Origin: Akkermansiaceae bacterium
GTDB lineage: Bacteria > Verrucomicrobiota > Verrucomicrobiia > Verrucomicrobiales > Akkermansiaceae
Direction: 5' to 3'
Assembly (NCBI GenBank): GCA_015062055.1
Contig: SUVK01000011.1
Location: forward strand, 1-55,143
DNA length: 55,143 nt
Below are positions 15,523 through 24,645 of the stretch, piece after piece (position 1 is the first letter of the stretch; each line of letters opens with the position of its first letter). A model generated the notes under the pieces. The model was given only the letters and a program-made list of their open reading frames with translations, had not been told where the DNA came from and did no database searches. The translations under genes were made by a program, and so were the position numbers.

Positions 15523-16374
15523 TTAGTTGTGTGCCATTTTCCGGACAACGCCATGTTTGCTGTAGGTGTCGTACATGCAGTCGATTACCGTTGGTAAGCC
15601 GAGTTTAAGACGGGCTTCGGCTTTGCCGGCAATGGTGGGCAGTGCTTTTTCGTCAAGCTTGGGCATGCCGTCTATACTGTTGGCGGTAATGCGAATCTGG
15701 TCGCTAATCCACTCGGGGTTATATTCGGCTTTTTCGGCAGAAGCTTTCAGCTGGGCAAGGTCGGTTGCGGTACTCCCGGCCTCGTTGCTCATAATGCATA
15801 TGTCGTGGAAGGTGACTGTGCGGGTTGCACCCAAGAACTTTCGCTCACTTCGCTCATATACAATGGCACCTATCACTGTGCCGTCAGAGCATACGGCTGC
15901 TACGGCATACACTTTGCCCTCTATCTTCTTGCCGAGCTTGCGGTTCAGTCGGTCTCGCCCCATACGGAAGTCTACCAGCTCCTGCGGTACGGCATAGAGT
16001 GTTGCGTGTGTCAGCTCCGTGGCCTCTTTGCCGGGCATTCTTGTTACCGTGTGCATCAGCATTTGTGCCAGCTCGTTGGCCGTAGGGTTGGAGCGGCGCA
16101 GCGGGGCTTCATATGCAGAGATGTAATGCACGGTCATATCGGCACCTGCATCTATTATTTGCATGGTGCGTACACACATGGTGCCTTGCTGCTCTGCGTT
16201 CGTGTTCCATTTGACATCCCCATTGCCTCTCCATCCTTTGGGAAGTGGGTAGGTAACAGCCGTCTTATTGCAGTGTGCATCTTGCACTACCACCTTGTTT
16301 GCAGCTTGTAAACTGCCTGCGGCCAGTATGCCGGCCGCCAACGCTACGCAGAGTTGGGTAAAGGCGTTTTTCAT
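15523..16374 (-). CDS. Secreted protein of unknown function
   Basis: A 283-residue protein with a clear signal peptide (residues 1-24, ending AGSLQA before ANKVV). I do not recognise a family. The mature part has no membrane segment, four scattered cysteines and a mixed alpha/beta look with repeated short hydrophobic strands (VYAVAAVCSDGTVIGAIVY). It has its own promoter with the predicted transcription start at the A of the ATG. That promoter lies back to back with the promoter of the RlmI-type gene within 101 bases. Confidence 0.75.
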   Translation of the reverse strand: MKNAFTQLCVALAAGILAAGSLQAANKVVVQDAHCNKTAVTYPLPKGWRGNGDVKWNTNAEQQGTMCVRTMQIIDAGADMTVHYISAYEAPLRRSNPTANELAQMLMHTVTRMPGKEATELTHATLYAVPQELVDFRMGRDRLNRKLGKKIEGKVYAVAAVCSDGTVIGAIVYERSERKFLGATRTVTFHDICIMSNEAGSTATDLAQLKASAEKAEYNPEWISDQIRITANSIDGMPKLDEKALPTIAGKAEARLKLGLPTVIDCMYDTYSKHGVVRKMAHN

Positions 16375-16380
16375 AAACTC

Positions 16381-16409
16381 ATTTTCGCTTAAAAGTTCTC
16401 TTTTGTCAA
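16381..16409 (-). promoter_or_regulatory. Sigma70-type promoter of the secreted unknown, predicted leaderless
   Basis: Minus strand: consensus TTGACA (16409-16404), 17-base spacer, GAAAAT (16386-16381), 6 bases to the ATG at 16374. Confidence 0.65.
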
Positions 16410-16437
16410 TACTAAAGTAAAGTTAATTTTTTGAGAA

Positions 16438-16466
16438 TTGACAAAAATGTGATTTTATGGTATTGT
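16438..16466 (+). promoter_or_regulatory. Sigma70-type promoter of the RlmI-type methyltransferase gene
   Basis: Consensus TTGACA (16438-16443), 17-base spacer, TATTGT (16461-16466), 9 bases to the ATG at 16476. The predicted leader is 3 nt. Confidence 0.75.
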
Positions 16467-16475
16467 GCGCGCGTT

Positions 16476-17660
16476 ATGGCAGGTTTAATCATTGCGCCTA
16501 AGGCGCGCATATTCCATGGGCATGATTGGGTGTATGGTACGGAGGTGCGAACCGTGTTCGGCAACCCGGCACCGGGGGATGTTGTGGCGTTGAAAGACCA
16601 GAGAGACCATTATTTGGGCTCGGCTATGTATAACCCGCATTCTCAGATTGTGGCGCGCCGCTTTTCTCGCCGCAAGCAAGATTTGGACCGTGATTTTTTT
16701 GCACGACGAATATCACAAGCCATGATGCTCAGAGAGCGCATGCTGCCCGGGGAAGAACTTTGCCGAGTGGTGTGGAGCGAGAGTGACGGATTACCCGGCT
16801 TGATAATAGACCGGTATAAGGATGTCTTGGTGGTACAGACGCTTACTCTGGCCATGTACCAACGCTTGGGGTTGATTCGTGATATACTCGGCGATTTGTT
16901 TGAGCCTCGTGCCATTATTGTACGCAATGATTCGCCCATGCTGATAGCGGAAGGCATAGAGCCGGCAACCTATGTTGCCGCCGGTGAAATGCCTGCACCT
17001 TTCGAGGCAACCGGGCGTGGCCTCAAGTTTATGGTAGACCTTGCTACAGGTCAAAAAACAGGTCTGTATCTTGACCAAATGCAGAATTACCAAGAAGTTG
17101 CCCGCTTTGCCCGCGGACGCCGAGTACTTGATTGTTTCAGCAACCAAGGCGGTTTTGCCTTAGCCTGCGCCAAAGCCGGTGCGGCAAGTGTGACGGCGGT
17201 AGATATTTCTGAAGATGCCGCAGCGGCAGTAAGCCGTAATGCCGAGCTTAACGGCGTGAAGGTGGAGGCTGTTGCCGAGAATGCATTCGACTTCCTGAAA
17301 CGCGAGAGCGATGCCGTGCGTAATGGTGCCGACCCGAAATGGGATCTCATCATACTCGACCCCCCCAGCTTTACACGCAACAAAAAGAGCTTGAGCGGGG
17401 CTATGCGCGGGTATAAAGAGATTCACCTGCGAGCCATGCAAATGTTGCCCGTGGGTGGGGTGCTCTCCACATTCTGTTGCTCTCACCATGCCAGCACGTC
17501 CATGTTCCGCGAGGTGATAGCTGAGGCCGCAGTAGACGGTCATTGCACATTGCGCCTTGTGGCCTCTCACGGGCAGAGCCCTGATCACCCCGTACTCCTC
17601 AATATCCCCGAGACAGAGTACCTCAAAGGCTTCACTTTTGAGATGGTACCCGGTCGCTAA
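16476..17660 (+). CDS. rlmI: RlmI-type 23S rRNA (cytosine-5)-methyltransferase
   Basis: A 394-residue SAM-dependent methyltransferase. An N-terminal PUA-like domain (residues 1-70, HDWVYGTEV) is followed by a central domain (SDGLPGLIIDRY) and a Rossmann methyltransferase domain with VLDCFSNQGGFAL (SAM-binding loop) and ILDPPSFTR. The catalytic cysteine region reads STFCCSHHAS, matching the SCS motif of the family. RlmI methylates C1962 of 23S rRNA in E. coli; an equivalent target is likely here. I chose the start at 16476 over in-frame codons at or before 16431 because the upstream stretch contains the promoter. The deacetylase gene follows 16 bases after its stop. Confidence 0.87.
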   Translation: MAGLIIAPKARIFHGHDWVYGTEVRTVFGNPAPGDVVALKDQRDHYLGSAMYNPHSQIVARRFSRRKQDLDRDFFARRISQAMMLRERMLPGEELCRVVWSESDGLPGLIIDRYKDVLVVQTLTLAMYQRLGLIRDILGDLFEPRAIIVRNDSPMLIAEGIEPATYVAAGEMPAPFEATGRGLKFMVDLATGQKTGLYLDQMQNYQEVARFARGRRVLDCFSNQGGFALACAKAGAASVTAVDISEDAAAAVSRNAELNGVKVEAVAENAFDFLKRESDAVRNGADPKWDLIILDPPSFTRNKKSLSGAMRGYKEIHLRAMQMLPVGGVLSTFCCSHHASTSMFREVIAEAAVDGHCTLRLVASHGQSPDHPVLLNIPETEYLKGFTFEMVPGR

Positions 17661-17676
17661 TTGTTGTCATAACGCC

Positions 17677-19074
17677 ATGCGCTTATCTCTTTCAATTCTT
17701 TGCTGGTTGCCTGCTTTAGTGCAGGGGGCGGAGCCTACTACCATACCGGTTATTTCCGCTGAAAATGCCGAAGAATTGTTTGTTGATGGCGATTATGCCG
17801 AGGTAGTTGAAATAGCTGAAAACCCTCTGCCTGAGTCTGAAGTGTCTGTGGTGGAGGCGTCGATTGCTCCTGCCGAGTCAACGGAGCCGGGGCACTCTGT
17901 GTTAGCGCCCAGAGAAATGGCACCCGAAGAACTGGCTGAGTTGGAGGTCATTAAACCTGCACCTTCTCCCGATTTGATGACCCCGCCGGATGGTATGACC
18001 CTTATCGAAAGCTACTTGCCGCCGATATATGCCGGGCTTTCCAAGCGTACTCCCAATGGCGATTGGGTAACATGCCACTTCAAGCAACCGCTTGTGCCTC
18101 GAGAGCAAACTCGGGTGGCCGTGTTGGGGTACCACGATTTCAGCAATACGAAATCTACTACCGAAATGCGCATGAAAACGGCAGAGTTTTGCCGCCAAAT
18201 GCAGTTTTTGAAAGACTCTGATATCTGCGTTATTTCTATGCAGGATTTCTTGGAATGGAGATTCGGAACCCGTTGCTTGCCTGCAAAATGCGTGCTTATT
18301 ACCATAGACGATGGATGGAAGAGTGTGTACACCGATGCCTACCCCGTGCTTAAAGCATATGGGTATCCGTTCACTCTTTTTGTATATGTCCGCTATGTAG
18401 GCGTGAAAGGCTCATCTATGACCCCCGAGCAGCTTAAAGAGATGCTTCAGCACGGGGCTACCATCGGCTCTCATTCGTGGAACCACCTCTACCCCAGTAA
18501 GTGGAAACGCTATAAACAAACCTCGGTAGATTACGCATCTCAGCTGAAAAAAGAGCTCGTAGATTCTCGCTCCACTCTGATGGAGTGGTTTGGCAATTGC
18601 AGCACCTATTGTTACCCGGGCGGTTACCATACCGCCCCCATGCGGGCAACGCTTAAATTAGCTCATTATCAAGCTGCTTTTACCGTGATTGAGAAGAAGG
18701 TGAACTGCGAGGTTTCTCCTTACCAAGTAAACCGCTACATGGTGTTCGGGGTTGATACCTCCATTTTCCGCCGCGCTGTTAATTTCAACGGTAAGGAAGG
18801 GGTAGACCCCACCATCGAGGCTATTAACAATGCCGAGGCTCCCGCCCGTCTCTTCTTCCCCTCTGCTTTTGTCGGCGTTGATGAGCCCTTGCTTCAAACG
18901 GAAAAAACTGCCGCTCAAAAAGCCGCTGCGAATAACGAGGCTCCTCCCCCTACAACAGATGAACCTACGGCAGAACCCGCGTCGCCCCCTGCTGAGCAGA
19001 CTCCCACTGCCGAAACGACTCCGCCTGCAGATACCCCGGTTGAGGTAGAGTCAGCATCTGCTGCTCAGAACTAA
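17677..19074 (+). CDS. Secreted polysaccharide deacetylase (NodB domain) with low-complexity tail
   Basis: A 465-residue protein with a short signal peptide (residues 1-17). An acidic linker leads into a NodB-homology carbohydrate esterase 4 domain from about residue 145. Its motifs are LGYHDF, ITIDDGW (metal-binding Asp pair; Ile replaces the usual Phe) and GSHSWNHLYP (HxxxH metal ligands). The last 75 residues are rich in Pro, Thr, Ala and Glu and probably disordered. The enzyme would remove acetyl groups from peptidoglycan or another polysaccharide in the periplasm or outside the cell. The start at 17677 is 16 bases after the methyltransferase stop, and the longer frame runs back into that gene. 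A strong hairpin lies after the stop. Confidence 0.83.
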   Translation: MRLSLSILCWLPALVQGAEPTTIPVISAENAEELFVDGDYAEVVEIAENPLPESEVSVVEASIAPAESTEPGHSVLAPREMAPEELAELEVIKPAPSPDLMTPPDGMTLIESYLPPIYAGLSKRTPNGDWVTCHFKQPLVPREQTRVAVLGYHDFSNTKSTTEMRMKTAEFCRQMQFLKDSDICVISMQDFLEWRFGTRCLPAKCVLITIDDGWKSVYTDAYPVLKAYGYPFTLFVYVRYVGVKGSSMTPEQLKEMLQHGATIGSHSWNHLYPSKWKRYKQTSVDYASQLKKELVDSRSTLMEWFGNCSTYCYPGGYHTAPMRATLKLAHYQAAFTVIEKKVNCEVSPYQVNRYMVFGVDTSIFRRAVNFNGKEGVDPTIEAINNAEAPARLFFPSAFVGVDEPLLQTEKTAAQKAAANNEAPPPTTDEPTAEPASPPAEQTPTAETTPPADTPVEVESASAAQN

Positions 19075-19164
19075 AAAATCTTTGCGTTGTAACAATTCGA
19101 CATAGCTTTTTTGCGTCTGAATTTTTATTTTCTTAATTGTTCTAACGCGTAAAAATCATAACAT

Positions 19165-19200
19165 AAAAAAGCCCGCGCTTGCCATGAGAAGCGCGGGTTT
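19165..19200. terminator. Bidirectional hairpin terminator
   Basis: A 9-bp GC-rich stem (19172-19180 with 19189-19197) and an 8-base loop, between the convergent deacetylase and rsfS genes. The six A residues at 19165-19170 give a T-tract for the minus strand; the plus strand has a TTT run. Confidence 0.8.
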
Positions 19201-19220
19201 GCTTATTGAGGTAATCTCTA

Positions 19221-19577
19221 TTATTTTGCTACGGGCTGCCAATCGATACGGTTTTCTTCTTTCCAGAACTTCTCCAGACCATAGAAATCGCGCACCTCTG
19301 CGGCCATAATGTGGACCATGACGTCTATGTAGTCGAGCACGGACCACAGCGCGTTAGGCGTGCGCTCTGCATATACCGGGGTGATTTGGTATTTCTCGAA
19401 CACTTCTTTATCGATACCTCCGAGCACAGCGCGAAGGTGCGGGGTGGAGGTTGCGGTACAGACAATGGCAAAGTCTGTGATGGAGGAGGTGCCGCGCAGG
19501 TCATACACGGCGATGTCTGTGGCCTTCGTTTCGTCGGCAGCAGCAGCGCATGCCATTGCTAATTCCTTGCTGTTCAT
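19221..19577 (-). CDS. rsfS: Ribosomal silencing factor RsfS
   Basis: A 118-residue DUF143/RsfS protein. Family landmarks are SSITDFAIVCTATS near residue 30 and the C-terminal VHIMAAEVRDFYGLEKFW. RsfS binds ribosomal protein L14 and blocks subunit joining, slowing translation in stationary phase. The gene begins 23 bases after the ftsH stop on the same strand, so co-transcription with ftsH is likely. A TATAAT-like stretch just before the start could serve as an extra promoter, but no -35 is convincing. Confidence 0.92.
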   Translation of the reverse strand: MNSKELAMACAAAADETKATDIAVYDLRGTSSITDFAIVCTATSTPHLRAVLGGIDKEVFEKYQITPVYAERTPNALWSVLDYIDVMVHIMAAEVRDFYGLEKFWKEENRIDWQPVAK

Positions 19578-19600
19578 AAGTATTATATTGTAAGGTGTTG

Positions 19601-22213
19601 TTAGAATCTGGGTGTTTCTTTTTCTTCTTCCTCAACATCTTCCGGTGCAGGGGGATTGTCATCCGGGGTTTGCAGGTCAGTGGGGGCATCGGGCTCTTCG
19701 GGCATGGGCGGGGGCAGTTCACGCGTGGGCGGGTTCTGCATGGTGCCGGTTTCTACGAGCTCGGCGATGTGTTCACCGCTGAGGGTTTCGTACTCGATGA
19801 GCTTGTCTGCCACGAGAATGAGTTTGTCTTTATTTTCGGTCAAGATGTTAATGGCACGCTGATAATTCTCGGTAACAATGCGCTGAATTTCCTCGTCAAT
19901 GATTTGCGCCGTGCGCTCGGAGTAGTTGCGCGTTGTTTGGGAGATATCGCGGGCTAAGAATACCTCGCTGTGGTTGGTGCCATATTCGATGGGACCAAGC
20001 TTGTCGCTCATGCCGTATACGCACACCATTTTGCGTGCTATGGCTGTGGCTTGCTGAATATCCCCGCGTGCACCGCCGGAAACATCGCCGAATACCACTT
20101 GCTCTGCGCAGCGACCACCCATGGCCATGACGATGTAGTCCAACAGCTCGCTCTTGTACTCGCTGTGTTTGTCTTCATCGGGCAACATCATGGTAACGCC
20201 CAATGCCGGCCCTCTCGGTATGATGGTGACTTTGTGCAAGGGCAGGGTCTTGGACAAATCCGTCTTAAGCAAGCACAGAGCATGCCCCGCCTCGTGCACG
20301 GCGGTGTTGTACTTCTCTTTGTCGGTAATTTCGAGAGAACGGCGCTCGCGTCCCCAGCGCACCTTTTCACGCGCTTCTTCCAGGTCTGCCTGCATAACGG
20401 TGCTTTGGTTCTTGCGTGCGGCTATAAGGGCAGCCTCGTTTACCAAGTTTGCCAGCTCTGCACCCGAGAAGCCGGTGGTTGCTCGGGCTATTGGTGACAG
20501 ATTGACTGACGGGTCAAGTTTTACCTTGCGCACATGCACGCGCAAAATCTGCTCTCGGCCTGCGGCATCGGGTAAGTGTACCATTACCTGGCGGTCAAAG
20601 CGACCGGGGCGCAGCAAGGCGGGGTCCAGCACGTCTACGCGGTTGGTGGCTGCGATGACGATGACGTTTTCATTGGGCGTGAAACCGTCCATCTCTACCA
20701 ACATGGCGTTGAGGGTTTGTTCTCGCTCGTCGTGCCCGCCACCTACACCGTGACCACGGTGGCGACCTACGGCATCAATCTCATCGATGAAGATGAGGCA
20801 GGGGGAGTTCTTTTTAGCCTCGGCGAACATGTCGCGCACTCGACTGGCACCCACACCCACAAACATCTCCACAAAGTCCGAGCCCGATATGGTATAGAAC
20901 GGTACATCGGCTTCGCCGGCTATGGCTTTTGCCAACAGCGTCTTACCTGTGCCGGGAGGCCCTACCATCAGCACGCCCTTGGGTATGGTACCACCCAAGT
21001 TGCGGAACTTTTTGGGATTACGCAGGAACTCCACAATCTCCCAGAGCTCTTCTTTGGCTTCGGAGATACCGGCAACATCTTTGAAGGTGATGTTATTGCT
21101 GGCGGGGTCGAGCAATCGTGCACGACTGCGAGCAAACTTCATGGCACCGCCCGGGCCTCCGCTTTGGGCACGGAAGAAGAAAATGATGATGAAGATGATG
21201 ATAATGACGGGCAGGCAGTTAATGAGGATGGCCTCCCATGTATTACTCTCAATCTTATGAGTAAACTTGTTGTCAAGCAATTCATTTACCTTGTCACCCT
21301 GGAACGTGGTGCTGAAGTTGACCAACACGGGTTCGGTGTTCTTGGGGTCAACATTGGTGACAGGGGCTTTCTTGATGTATTGACCAATGACAAACCGGCT
21401 GTCATCCATTGGTACGGTTACGATAAAGGGATTGAATATCGAAACAGGATGGGCCTCTGTGCTGAATCTGCTGCTGTCTTTTGGGTACAGTATGAGCCCT
21501 TCTTTAAGTAATTTCTCAAACTCCGTTGCTGTAATAACATCGGGTTTGTTGAGTTGGTAACGGCGCTGTATAACCACCTGTACGTGTTTTTGTCGCAATT
21601 CGGGAGTCTCGTCAATTTCTGCCGGTGCGGTGTCATCTTGTGCAGTTTTCGCTTGTTCTGCTGCTTTTTGCTGAGCTTCATCAGGGGGTGTAGCCGTCTC
21701 TTTCTCTGTGCTAGTCTCTTGCGTTTTCTCTTCTTGTTCAGCATTTTGTTGAACATTGGCCACTACCGTTTTTTCGGTGACGGCTTCAACTGTATCTTGA
21801 TTTTTGTGCAAGCTGCTCAGCCTGGCATTGTTGGTAATGCCGGCTTGGTTGAGCAGGTCTTTCATCGACTCACTGTCCACGTAGGGTACAATAAAGGTGC
21901 CCAACTCTGTGGGCGGATTTTGCTTGAGTCTATATGCTGTGACGCTTGCTTTAGTGCTGCCGTTATTGGTTGTTACGACAACGGGAAACTTGCTTTGGTC
22001 GTTGAGAATGATTCTGCCGGCTTTGCAGTCGTTTTCGAACTCCTCGAGTGTCAACTTTTTGGTGGAACCGCCAAAGCCATCATCAGACATAAAGGCCAGA
22101 GCAAGAATGCCGGTGATAACAGCAATCAATATCCAAAGTCCCCAGTTGGTGCGACCTTGGGCTGGCGGGGGGACGGGCGGGCGTCCGTTCGAGTTTTGAT
22201 TTTGATCAGCCAT
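19601..22213 (-). CDS. ftsH: ATP-dependent zinc metalloprotease FtsH, with enlarged periplasmic domain
   Basis: An 870-residue membrane AAA+ protease; typical FtsH has 600-700. TM1 is at about residues 25-42 and TM2 at about 327-347. The AAA module has Walker A GPPGTGKT (418-425), Walker B IFIDEID (about 474-480) and the SRH region; the protease has HEAGH at 640-644. The tail (about 830-870) is Pro/Glu-rich. The 285-residue segment between the TM helices is far longer than usual. It appears to hold two copies of the FtsH extracellular domain (about 52-130 and 222-320) joined by a Gln/Glu/Thr-rich linker. FtsH degrades membrane and regulatory proteins. It reads divergently from rnc, and rsfS follows. 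Confidence 0.95.
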   Translation of the reverse strand: MADQNQNSNGRPPVPPPAQGRTNWGLWILIAVITGILALAFMSDDGFGGSTKKLTLEEFENDCKAGRIILNDQSKFPVVVTTNNGSTKASVTAYRLKQNPPTELGTFIVPYVDSESMKDLLNQAGITNNARLSSLHKNQDTVEAVTEKTVVANVQQNAEQEEKTQETSTEKETATPPDEAQQKAAEQAKTAQDDTAPAEIDETPELRQKHVQVVIQRRYQLNKPDVITATEFEKLLKEGLILYPKDSSRFSTEAHPVSIFNPFIVTVPMDDSRFVIGQYIKKAPVTNVDPKNTEPVLVNFSTTFQGDKVNELLDNKFTHKIESNTWEAILINCLPVIIIIFIIIFFFRAQSGGPGGAMKFARSRARLLDPASNNITFKDVAGISEAKEELWEIVEFLRNPKKFRNLGGTIPKGVLMVGPPGTGKTLLAKAIAGEADVPFYTISGSDFVEMFVGVGASRVRDMFAEAKKNSPCLIFIDEIDAVGRHRGHGVGGGHDEREQTLNAMLVEMDGFTPNENVIVIAATNRVDVLDPALLRPGRFDRQVMVHLPDAAGREQILRVHVRKVKLDPSVNLSPIARATTGFSGAELANLVNEAALIAARKNQSTVMQADLEEAREKVRWGRERRSLEITDKEKYNTAVHEAGHALCLLKTDLSKTLPLHKVTIIPRGPALGVTMMLPDEDKHSEYKSELLDYIVMAMGGRCAEQVVFGDVSGGARGDIQQATAIARKMVCVYGMSDKLGPIEYGTNHSEVFLARDISQTTRNYSERTAQIIDEEIQRIVTENYQRAINILTENKDKLILVADKLIEYETLSGEHIAELVETGTMQNPPTRELPPPMPEEPDAPTDLQTPDDNPPAPEDVEEEEKETPRF

Positions 22214-22243
22214 TGCGTTGAATTGTGATTTAGTGTTTTTTCT

Positions 22244-22272
22244 ATTCTACTCGAAAAAGTCGAAAGAGTGAA
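22244..22272 (-). promoter_or_regulatory. Sigma70-type promoter of ftsH (with leader)
   Basis: Minus strand: TTCACT (22272-22267), 17-base spacer, TAGAAT (22249-22244). The predicted start is near 22237, giving a 24-nt A-rich leader with almost no G. Confidence 0.55.
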
Positions 22273-22355
22273 CGCAATTTCATGCCATAAAGCCCGAAAA
22301 GAATGTCATGATGCTTTTGCATACACCCCTTGTACTGGTAAATGTAGGGATTTTG

Positions 22356-22364
22356 TGCTAAGAT
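22356..22364 (+). promoter_or_regulatory. Extended -10 promoter of rnc, predicted leaderless
   Basis: TGC immediately followed by TAAGAT (22359-22364), then 6 bases to the ATG at 22371. No good -35 is seen, but TGn-extended -10 promoters do not need one. Confidence 0.6.
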
Positions 22365-22370
22365 GCACGC

Positions 22371-23066
22371 ATGCAGTACGAGCAGGTAGAGGCAAGTCTC
22401 GATTATAAGTTCACAGACATTACATGGCTGGTGCAGGCCCTTACTCACCCAAGTGCCGACCAAAAGAAGAGTACGAATCTGAATTATGAGCGTTTGGAGT
22501 ATCTGGGTGATGCCGTGTTGGAGCTGGTGGTGAGTCGCGAGTTGTTCAGCTTGTTTCCCAAGGTTGATGAAGGCGAACTCACCAAATTGCGCTCCGGTAT
22601 TGTCAGCAGAAAGCATTTGTCCGACTTATGCCGCGAATTAGGGTGGTGCGATTATTTACAAATGAGCCCCCAGTTGGTAAAAATGGGCGGGCGAGATTCC
22701 GTTTCGACCTTGGCTAATACCTTTGAATCCGTTATCGGTGCTGTAATGATGGACTCTAACTATAATGCCGCGCGCAAGGTCGTGATGCGTTTGTTGCAGG
22801 ACAGCTTGCAGAATGCAGAGTCTCTCAAAGATGTCAATTACAAAGGCGCGTTGTTAGAGACTTTGCAAGCCATAGATACGACCGGCCCTGCGTATGATGT
22901 GCAACCGGTGGATGCGGCGCAGCCAGCCGGTCCGTTCAGGGCTCGTGTATTGTGGCATGGCATAGAATTAGGCTGTGCAGAGGGGCAAAGTAAACACCGT
23001 GCTCAAGTGGCTGCTGCTCGAGATGCTTTGGCTCGCCGTTTGTGGGAAATTTCGAGTGCCGAGTAA
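22371..23066 (+). CDS. rnc: Ribonuclease III
   Basis: A 231-residue RNase III with the signature ERLEYLGDAVLEL (residues 41-53), supplying catalytic Glu and Asp residues, and the second catalytic Glu in ANTFESVIGAV. A C-terminal double-stranded-RNA-binding domain spans about 155-225 (NYKGALLETLQ, then SKHRAQVAAARDAL). It processes rRNA precursors and degrades double-stranded RNA in the cytoplasm. Length and domain order are normal. It is divergent from ftsH and its predicted transcript is leaderless, so any control by a long 5' leader, as known for rnc in E. coli, would be absent. Confidence 0.94.
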   Translation: MQYEQVEASLDYKFTDITWLVQALTHPSADQKKSTNLNYERLEYLGDAVLELVVSRELFSLFPKVDEGELTKLRSGIVSRKHLSDLCRELGWCDYLQMSPQLVKMGGRDSVSTLANTFESVIGAVMMDSNYNAARKVVMRLLQDSLQNAESLKDVNYKGALLETLQAIDTTGPAYDVQPVDAAQPAGPFRARVLWHGIELGCAEGQSKHRAQVAAARDALARRLWEISSAE

Positions 23067-23093
23067 AAATAAGCCGTTACCCGGGGTAACGGC
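23064..23093 (-). terminator. Hairpin terminator of the periplasmic unknown gene
   Basis: An 8-bp stem (23073-23080 with 23086-23093) and a 5-base loop. An A-rich run at 23064-23072 gives a T-tract on the minus strand. It may also slow transcription of rnc on the plus strand. Confidence 0.7.
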
Positions 23094-23120
23094 CCAATGT
23101 TATAAAGTGAGTGGTGTGTT

Positions 23121-23573
23121 TTATTGACCGCCTCCCAAAATGCCGCCGATGTAAACGATGGCAACAACGAGAGTTTGAGACCCGAAGAATGCCGGGTCTT
23201 CATTTTGTAGGCGGGTTACCTCTTTCACCATGCTTTCCATAATGTGCTCTCTCTCGGCAAACCAAGTATCAAGCTGTGCCTGTACCTCGGGGGAGGGGGC
23301 AGGCAGGTTGCTGAACGCTACTGCTGCTGCATCAAGCGATGGCAATAACTCTTGTATGGCCTCGCCGGCTGCTTCTGCAGTCTCTTCATCTTGAGCAGAT
23401 TTCAAATGGCCGTTTATTTGCTCAATCACCCCGAACATAGCCTCCAGCGGGGCCGTGTAGGTTGTTAAGGCAGATTGTTCTGTTGCAGGTTTGGCGATTG
23501 TCAGCTCTGTCGCAGAAACACTGCTGACAGCTGCTGCGAAAAATACGGTGGCAAGGGTGGTGCGTATGGTCAT
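23121..23573 (-). CDS. Small exported protein of unknown function
   Basis: A 150-residue protein with an N-terminal signal peptide (cleavage probably after VSSVSA, residue 21). The mature part is acidic and largely helical, with conserved-looking segments such as AMFGVIEQINGHL and a C-terminal hydrophobic stretch (VVAIVYIGGILGGGQ, residues 136-150) that could anchor or pack against a membrane. I do not recognise a family. It has a near-ideal promoter whose predicted first base is the A of the ATG, and a terminator after its stop, so it is a single-gene unit. Confidence 0.7.
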   Translation of the reverse strand: MTIRTTLATVFFAAAVSSVSATELTIAKPATEQSALTTYTAPLEAMFGVIEQINGHLKSAQDEETAEAAGEAIQELLPSLDAAAVAFSNLPAPSPEVQAQLDTWFAEREHIMESMVKEVTRLQNEDPAFFGSQTLVVAIVYIGGILGGGQ

Positions 23574-23579
23574 GCGCGC

Positions 23580-23608
23580 ATCCTATCACGCCTCTTTTAC
23601 TTCTGCAA
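23580..23608 (-). promoter_or_regulatory. Sigma70-type promoter, predicted leaderless
   Basis: Minus strand: TTGCAG (23608-23603), 17-base spacer, TAGGAT (23585-23580), 6 bases to the ATG at 23573. Confidence 0.75.
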
Positions 23609-23662
23609 GTGCTTTGTATGTCAGAAATCCGTAAAAAAATGACCGTATAGCGTTTTTTCTGC

Positions 23663-23690
23663 TTCACATGTACGAAAATGCGGGTATAAT
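23663..23690 (+). promoter_or_regulatory. Sigma70-type promoter of ilvE (with leader)
   Basis: TTCACA (23663-23668), 16-base spacer, consensus TATAAT (23685-23690). The predicted start is near 23697, giving a 26-nt U/A-rich leader before the ATG at 23723. Confidence 0.7.
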
Positions 23691-23722
23691 GACCGTGTTC
23701 AATTTTTACTTTATTATTTACC

Positions 23723-24574
23723 ATGAAAATCTGGTTAGATGGCAAGTTGGTTGATTCGGCGGAGGCTCAGGTTTCCGTCTTTGATCACGGTGTTTTGTAT
23801 GGTGATGGCGTATTTGAGGGCATTCGCTTCTACTCCGGTAAGGTGTTCCGCCTGCAAGAGCATATTGTACGCCTTTTTGACTCCATGCGTTATTTGATGA
23901 TTGAGTCCCCGTGGACTTTTGATGAGGTGTGTGCCGCAACAGAGGAAACGGTGGCCGCCAACGGTATGGAGGACGGCTATATACGTTTGGTGATAACGCG
24001 TGGCAAGGGTGATTTGGGCCTCAATCCCCGCAACTGTCCCAAGCCCAGCATGTTCATTATTGTACAGAATATTGCCCTGTATCCGGCAGAGATGTATGAA
24101 AAGGGCCTGAGCATGATTACCTCATCATTCCGCCGCCCCAACCCCGATATTCTTTGCCCGCAGGTGAAGAGCCTGAACTACCTCAACGGCATTTCCGCCA
24201 AGATGGAGGCTGTTCAACAAGGAGCCGGCGAGGCTCTTATGCTCAACCAGCGTGGCAATGTTGCCGAATGCACGGGTGATAATATCTTCATTGTTCGCAA
24301 CGGTGTTGTCATGACCCCCCCGCTTACCGAGGGCGCCCTCGGTGGTATTACTCGCCATGCCGTATTTGATATTTGCACCGAGCTGGGGATTCCCTGCATG
24401 GAGAAGGTGATGAACCGATTCGATGTTCTCAGTGCCGATGAATGTTTCTTGACCGGTACAGCCGCCGAGGTGATTGCTGCAACCTCTCTGGATGGGCGCA
24501 CCATCGGTACAGGACAGGCCGGCCCGGTTACCAACCGCATTCTCGCCCGCTTCCGTACGCTCGTTCGCGAGTAA
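23723..24574 (+). CDS. ilvE: Class IV aminotransferase, branched-chain amino acid type
   Basis: A 283-residue PLP enzyme of fold type IV. The N-terminus (FDHGVLYGDGVFEGIRFYSGK in outline), the PLP lysine in VKSLNYLNG, and the C-terminal TAAEVIAATSLDGR are typical of the IlvE branch. D-amino-acid aminotransferase and aminodeoxychorismate lyase belong to the same fold, but the GVFEGIR and SLNYLN context favours branched-chain aminotransferase. It interconverts Leu, Ile or Val with their keto acids using 2-oxoglutarate. It is a single-gene unit with promoter and terminator, and one of the few genes here with an appreciable leader. Confidence 0.85.
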   Translation: MKIWLDGKLVDSAEAQVSVFDHGVLYGDGVFEGIRFYSGKVFRLQEHIVRLFDSMRYLMIESPWTFDEVCAATEETVAANGMEDGYIRLVITRGKGDLGLNPRNCPKPSMFIIVQNIALYPAEMYEKGLSMITSSFRRPNPDILCPQVKSLNYLNGISAKMEAVQQGAGEALMLNQRGNVAECTGDNIFIVRNGVVMTPPLTEGALGGITRHAVFDICTELGIPCMEKVMNRFDVLSADECFLTGTAAEVIAATSLDGRTIGTGQAGPVTNRILARFRTLVRE

Positions 24575-24594
24575 GAAATCTTCATTTTAACAAG

Positions 24595-24635
24595 AGCGGC
24601 AGTGTGTGGTCAGCCATCACACTGCCGCTGTTTTT
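24595..24635 (+). terminator. Rho-independent terminator of ilvE
   Basis: A perfect 12-bp stem (24595-24606 with 24618-24629) and an 11-base loop, followed after one G by five T residues. The next gene begins 11 bases later. Confidence 0.88.
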
Positions 24636-24645
24636 ACTGAGTATC

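Noticed and set aside
20576..21511. Plus-strand open frame opposite ftsH (311 codons)
   Set aside because: Antisense shadow over the AAA and periplasmic regions of ftsH.
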